A stretch of 5,801 bases of DNA from the NCBI GenBank assembly GCA_016928125.1, contig JAFGLK010000036.1:1-5801 (forward strand), in the 5' to 3' direction. Both the position numbers and the translations under genes were made by a program. The stretch is from Anaerolineae bacterium (GTDB taxonomy: Bacteria; Chloroflexota; Anaerolineae; UBA1429). Shown here in pieces: positions 5,200-5,801 of this stretch. How positions within the stretch are numbered: the first letter of the stretch is position 1; every line of letters begins with the position of its first letter. The notes beneath the pieces are model-generated. The model searched no databases. It was given only the letters and a program-made list of their open reading frames with translations, and was not told the origin of the DNA.

Positions 5200-5228
5200 T
5201 TGACGGGGAGCCCTGACGGGCCTATATT
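5200..5228 (+). promoter_or_regulatory. Sigma70-like promoter of the DUF362 gene
   Basis: TTGACG (5200-5205) and TATATT (5223-5228) are separated by 17 bp, each 5 of 6 to consensus, with a predicted start near 5235. TGACGGG occurs twice within it, at 5201-5207 and 5214-5220, 13 bp apart. The candidate operator begins on the last base of the -10 box. Confidence 0.7.
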
Positions 5229-5239
5229 GGGAGCGCTCA
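5228..5239 (+). promoter_or_regulatory. Candidate operator, copy 2 (TGGGAGCGCTCA), over the DUF362 transcription start
   Basis: Identical over 12 bases, and in the same orientation relative to the gene, to the copy before the divergent Rrf2 gene. It runs from the end of the -10 box across the predicted start (about -7 to +5), a classical repressor position. Its core GAGCGCTC is an 8-bp palindrome. The binding protein is not proven; the adjacent Rrf2 regulator is the obvious candidate. Confidence 0.6.
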
Positions 5240-5289
5240 CGTCTTGTTCATGGTGAGATCTGGGGATGCGTCGTGTGAGGAGTTGGGCA

Positions 5290-5801
5290 ATGGGCATGCG
5301 GTATCGCGTCGCGCTGGTGAGGGACCCTTCGATCGAGGCAGCCGTGGAGCGCGGGCTCGACCTGGTCGGCGGCATCGAGCGCTTTGTGCGACCAGGCGCT
5401 GACGTCGTCATCAAGGTCAACATGTTCACCCAGGCTGTGCCTGAGACGGCCAAGGTGACGCATCCTGCTGTAGTTCTGGCCATCGCGCGCCTCTGTCATG
5501 GCTGTGGGGCCAAGGTGTCGGTGATCGAACGGCGACCATACTATACACTGATCTTCAAGGGCTATGAGGAGATCGAGCAAGTGGCCACCCTGGTGGCGCT
5601 CGAGGATGTGCCCCATCGACATCGCCACCTGCCTGGGGCCCGTTCGCTGGTGGATCAGGTGCCCTGGCCGGACCTGGTCGATCGCTGTGATGTCTTTATC
5701 AACATCCCCGGATTGAGAATGCATGCCTTGACCAAAGTGTCCAACGGCATGAAGAATCTGATGGGGTTGCTGCCAGACGAGGCCACACGCCTGGTGCATC
5801 A
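5290..5801 (+). CDS. DUF362-domain protein, N-terminal 170 residues (3' end outside window)
   Basis: The frame is open from ATG 5290 to the right edge. AGGAG at 5278-5282 is 7 bases upstream, which favours this ATG over the in-frame one at 5296. DUF362 features are visible. They are an early 'VALVRD' strand; 'RPGADVVIKVNMF' at 34-46 (usual motif IKPN, here IKVN); 'THPAVVLAIARLC' followed by 'GAKVSVIE'; and the distal hallmark 'DVFINIPGLRMHALTKVSNGMKNLMGL' at 134-160 (usual form 'd.linvPklKtH.lt.vT.a.KNl.G'). Cys69-His-Gly-Cys72 is an unassigned CxxC. The function of DUF362 proteins is unsettled; some carry C-terminal ferredoxin-type [4Fe-4S] motifs, which cannot be checked here because the end is missing. 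Divergence from an Fe-S type Rrf2 regulator, with a shared motif, suggests redox- or iron-sulfur-linked expression (inference). Confidence 0.87.
   Translation, partial: MGMRYRVALVRDPSIEAAVERGLDLVGGIERFVRPGADVVIKVNMFTQAVPETAKVTHPAVVLAIARLCHGCGAKVSVIERRPYYTLIFKGYEEIEQVATLVALEDVPHRHRHLPGARSLVDQVPWPDLVDRCDVFINIPGLRMHALTKVSNGMKNLMGLLPDEATRLVH

Noticed and set aside
5248..5799. 183-residue minus-strand open frame over the DUF362 gene
   Set aside because: The plus strand encodes clear DUF362 motifs over the same bases; the minus frame is low-complexity shadow with many His and Gln.

Overview
The window is GC-rich bacterial DNA (about 60% GC by eye). It holds six protein-coding genes and four well-formed sigma70-like promoters, with no RNA genes, insertion sequences or CRISPR arrays. 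The gene set (E1 alpha-beta fusion, YhfC-type membrane protein, cyclophilin-like domain protein, Fe-S type Rrf2 regulator, DUF362 protein) and the GTG/TTG starts would fit a Chloroflexota-like or other environmental bacterium. That assignment is a low-confidence impression, because nothing here is taxonomically decisive.

Left block (1-2943, plus strand): the 3' end of a zinc-type medium-chain alcohol/polyol dehydrogenase, then a VOC/glyoxalase-fold protein 4 bases downstream, then 77 bases later a 726-residue thiamine-diphosphate dehydrogenase in which E1 alpha and E1 beta are fused. These three probably form one transcription unit whose promoter lies left of the window. They suggest oxidation of an alcohol or polyol to a keto compound, followed by oxidative cleavage or decarboxylation by a 2-oxoacid- or acetoin-type complex. 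The E2 and E3 subunits are not in the window.

Middle block (2944-4590): a convergent spacer with two stem-loops, a YhfC-type intramembrane metalloprotease-like protein on the minus strand, a divergent promoter region (perfect TATAAT for the minus gene; TTGACG-17-TACAAT for the plus gene), and a 123-residue cyclophilin-like-fold protein. An 11-bp inverted repeat flanks the leader of the last gene: one arm touches its -10 box and the other contains its start codon. The following convergent spacer holds a long nested hairpin and a cluster of CTCGAG-type repeats.

Right block (4591-5801): an Rrf2-family regulator with a three-cysteine Fe-S signature (minus strand) diverges from a DUF362 gene that runs off the right edge (plus strand). 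Each has its own promoter with a 17-bp spacer. A 12-bp sequence, TGGGAGCGCTCA, occurs once before each gene in the same orientation relative to transcription. It is a strong candidate for a shared operator and is the most interesting signal in the window. The simplest model is an Fe-S- or redox-responsive regulator controlling itself and the DUF362 gene.
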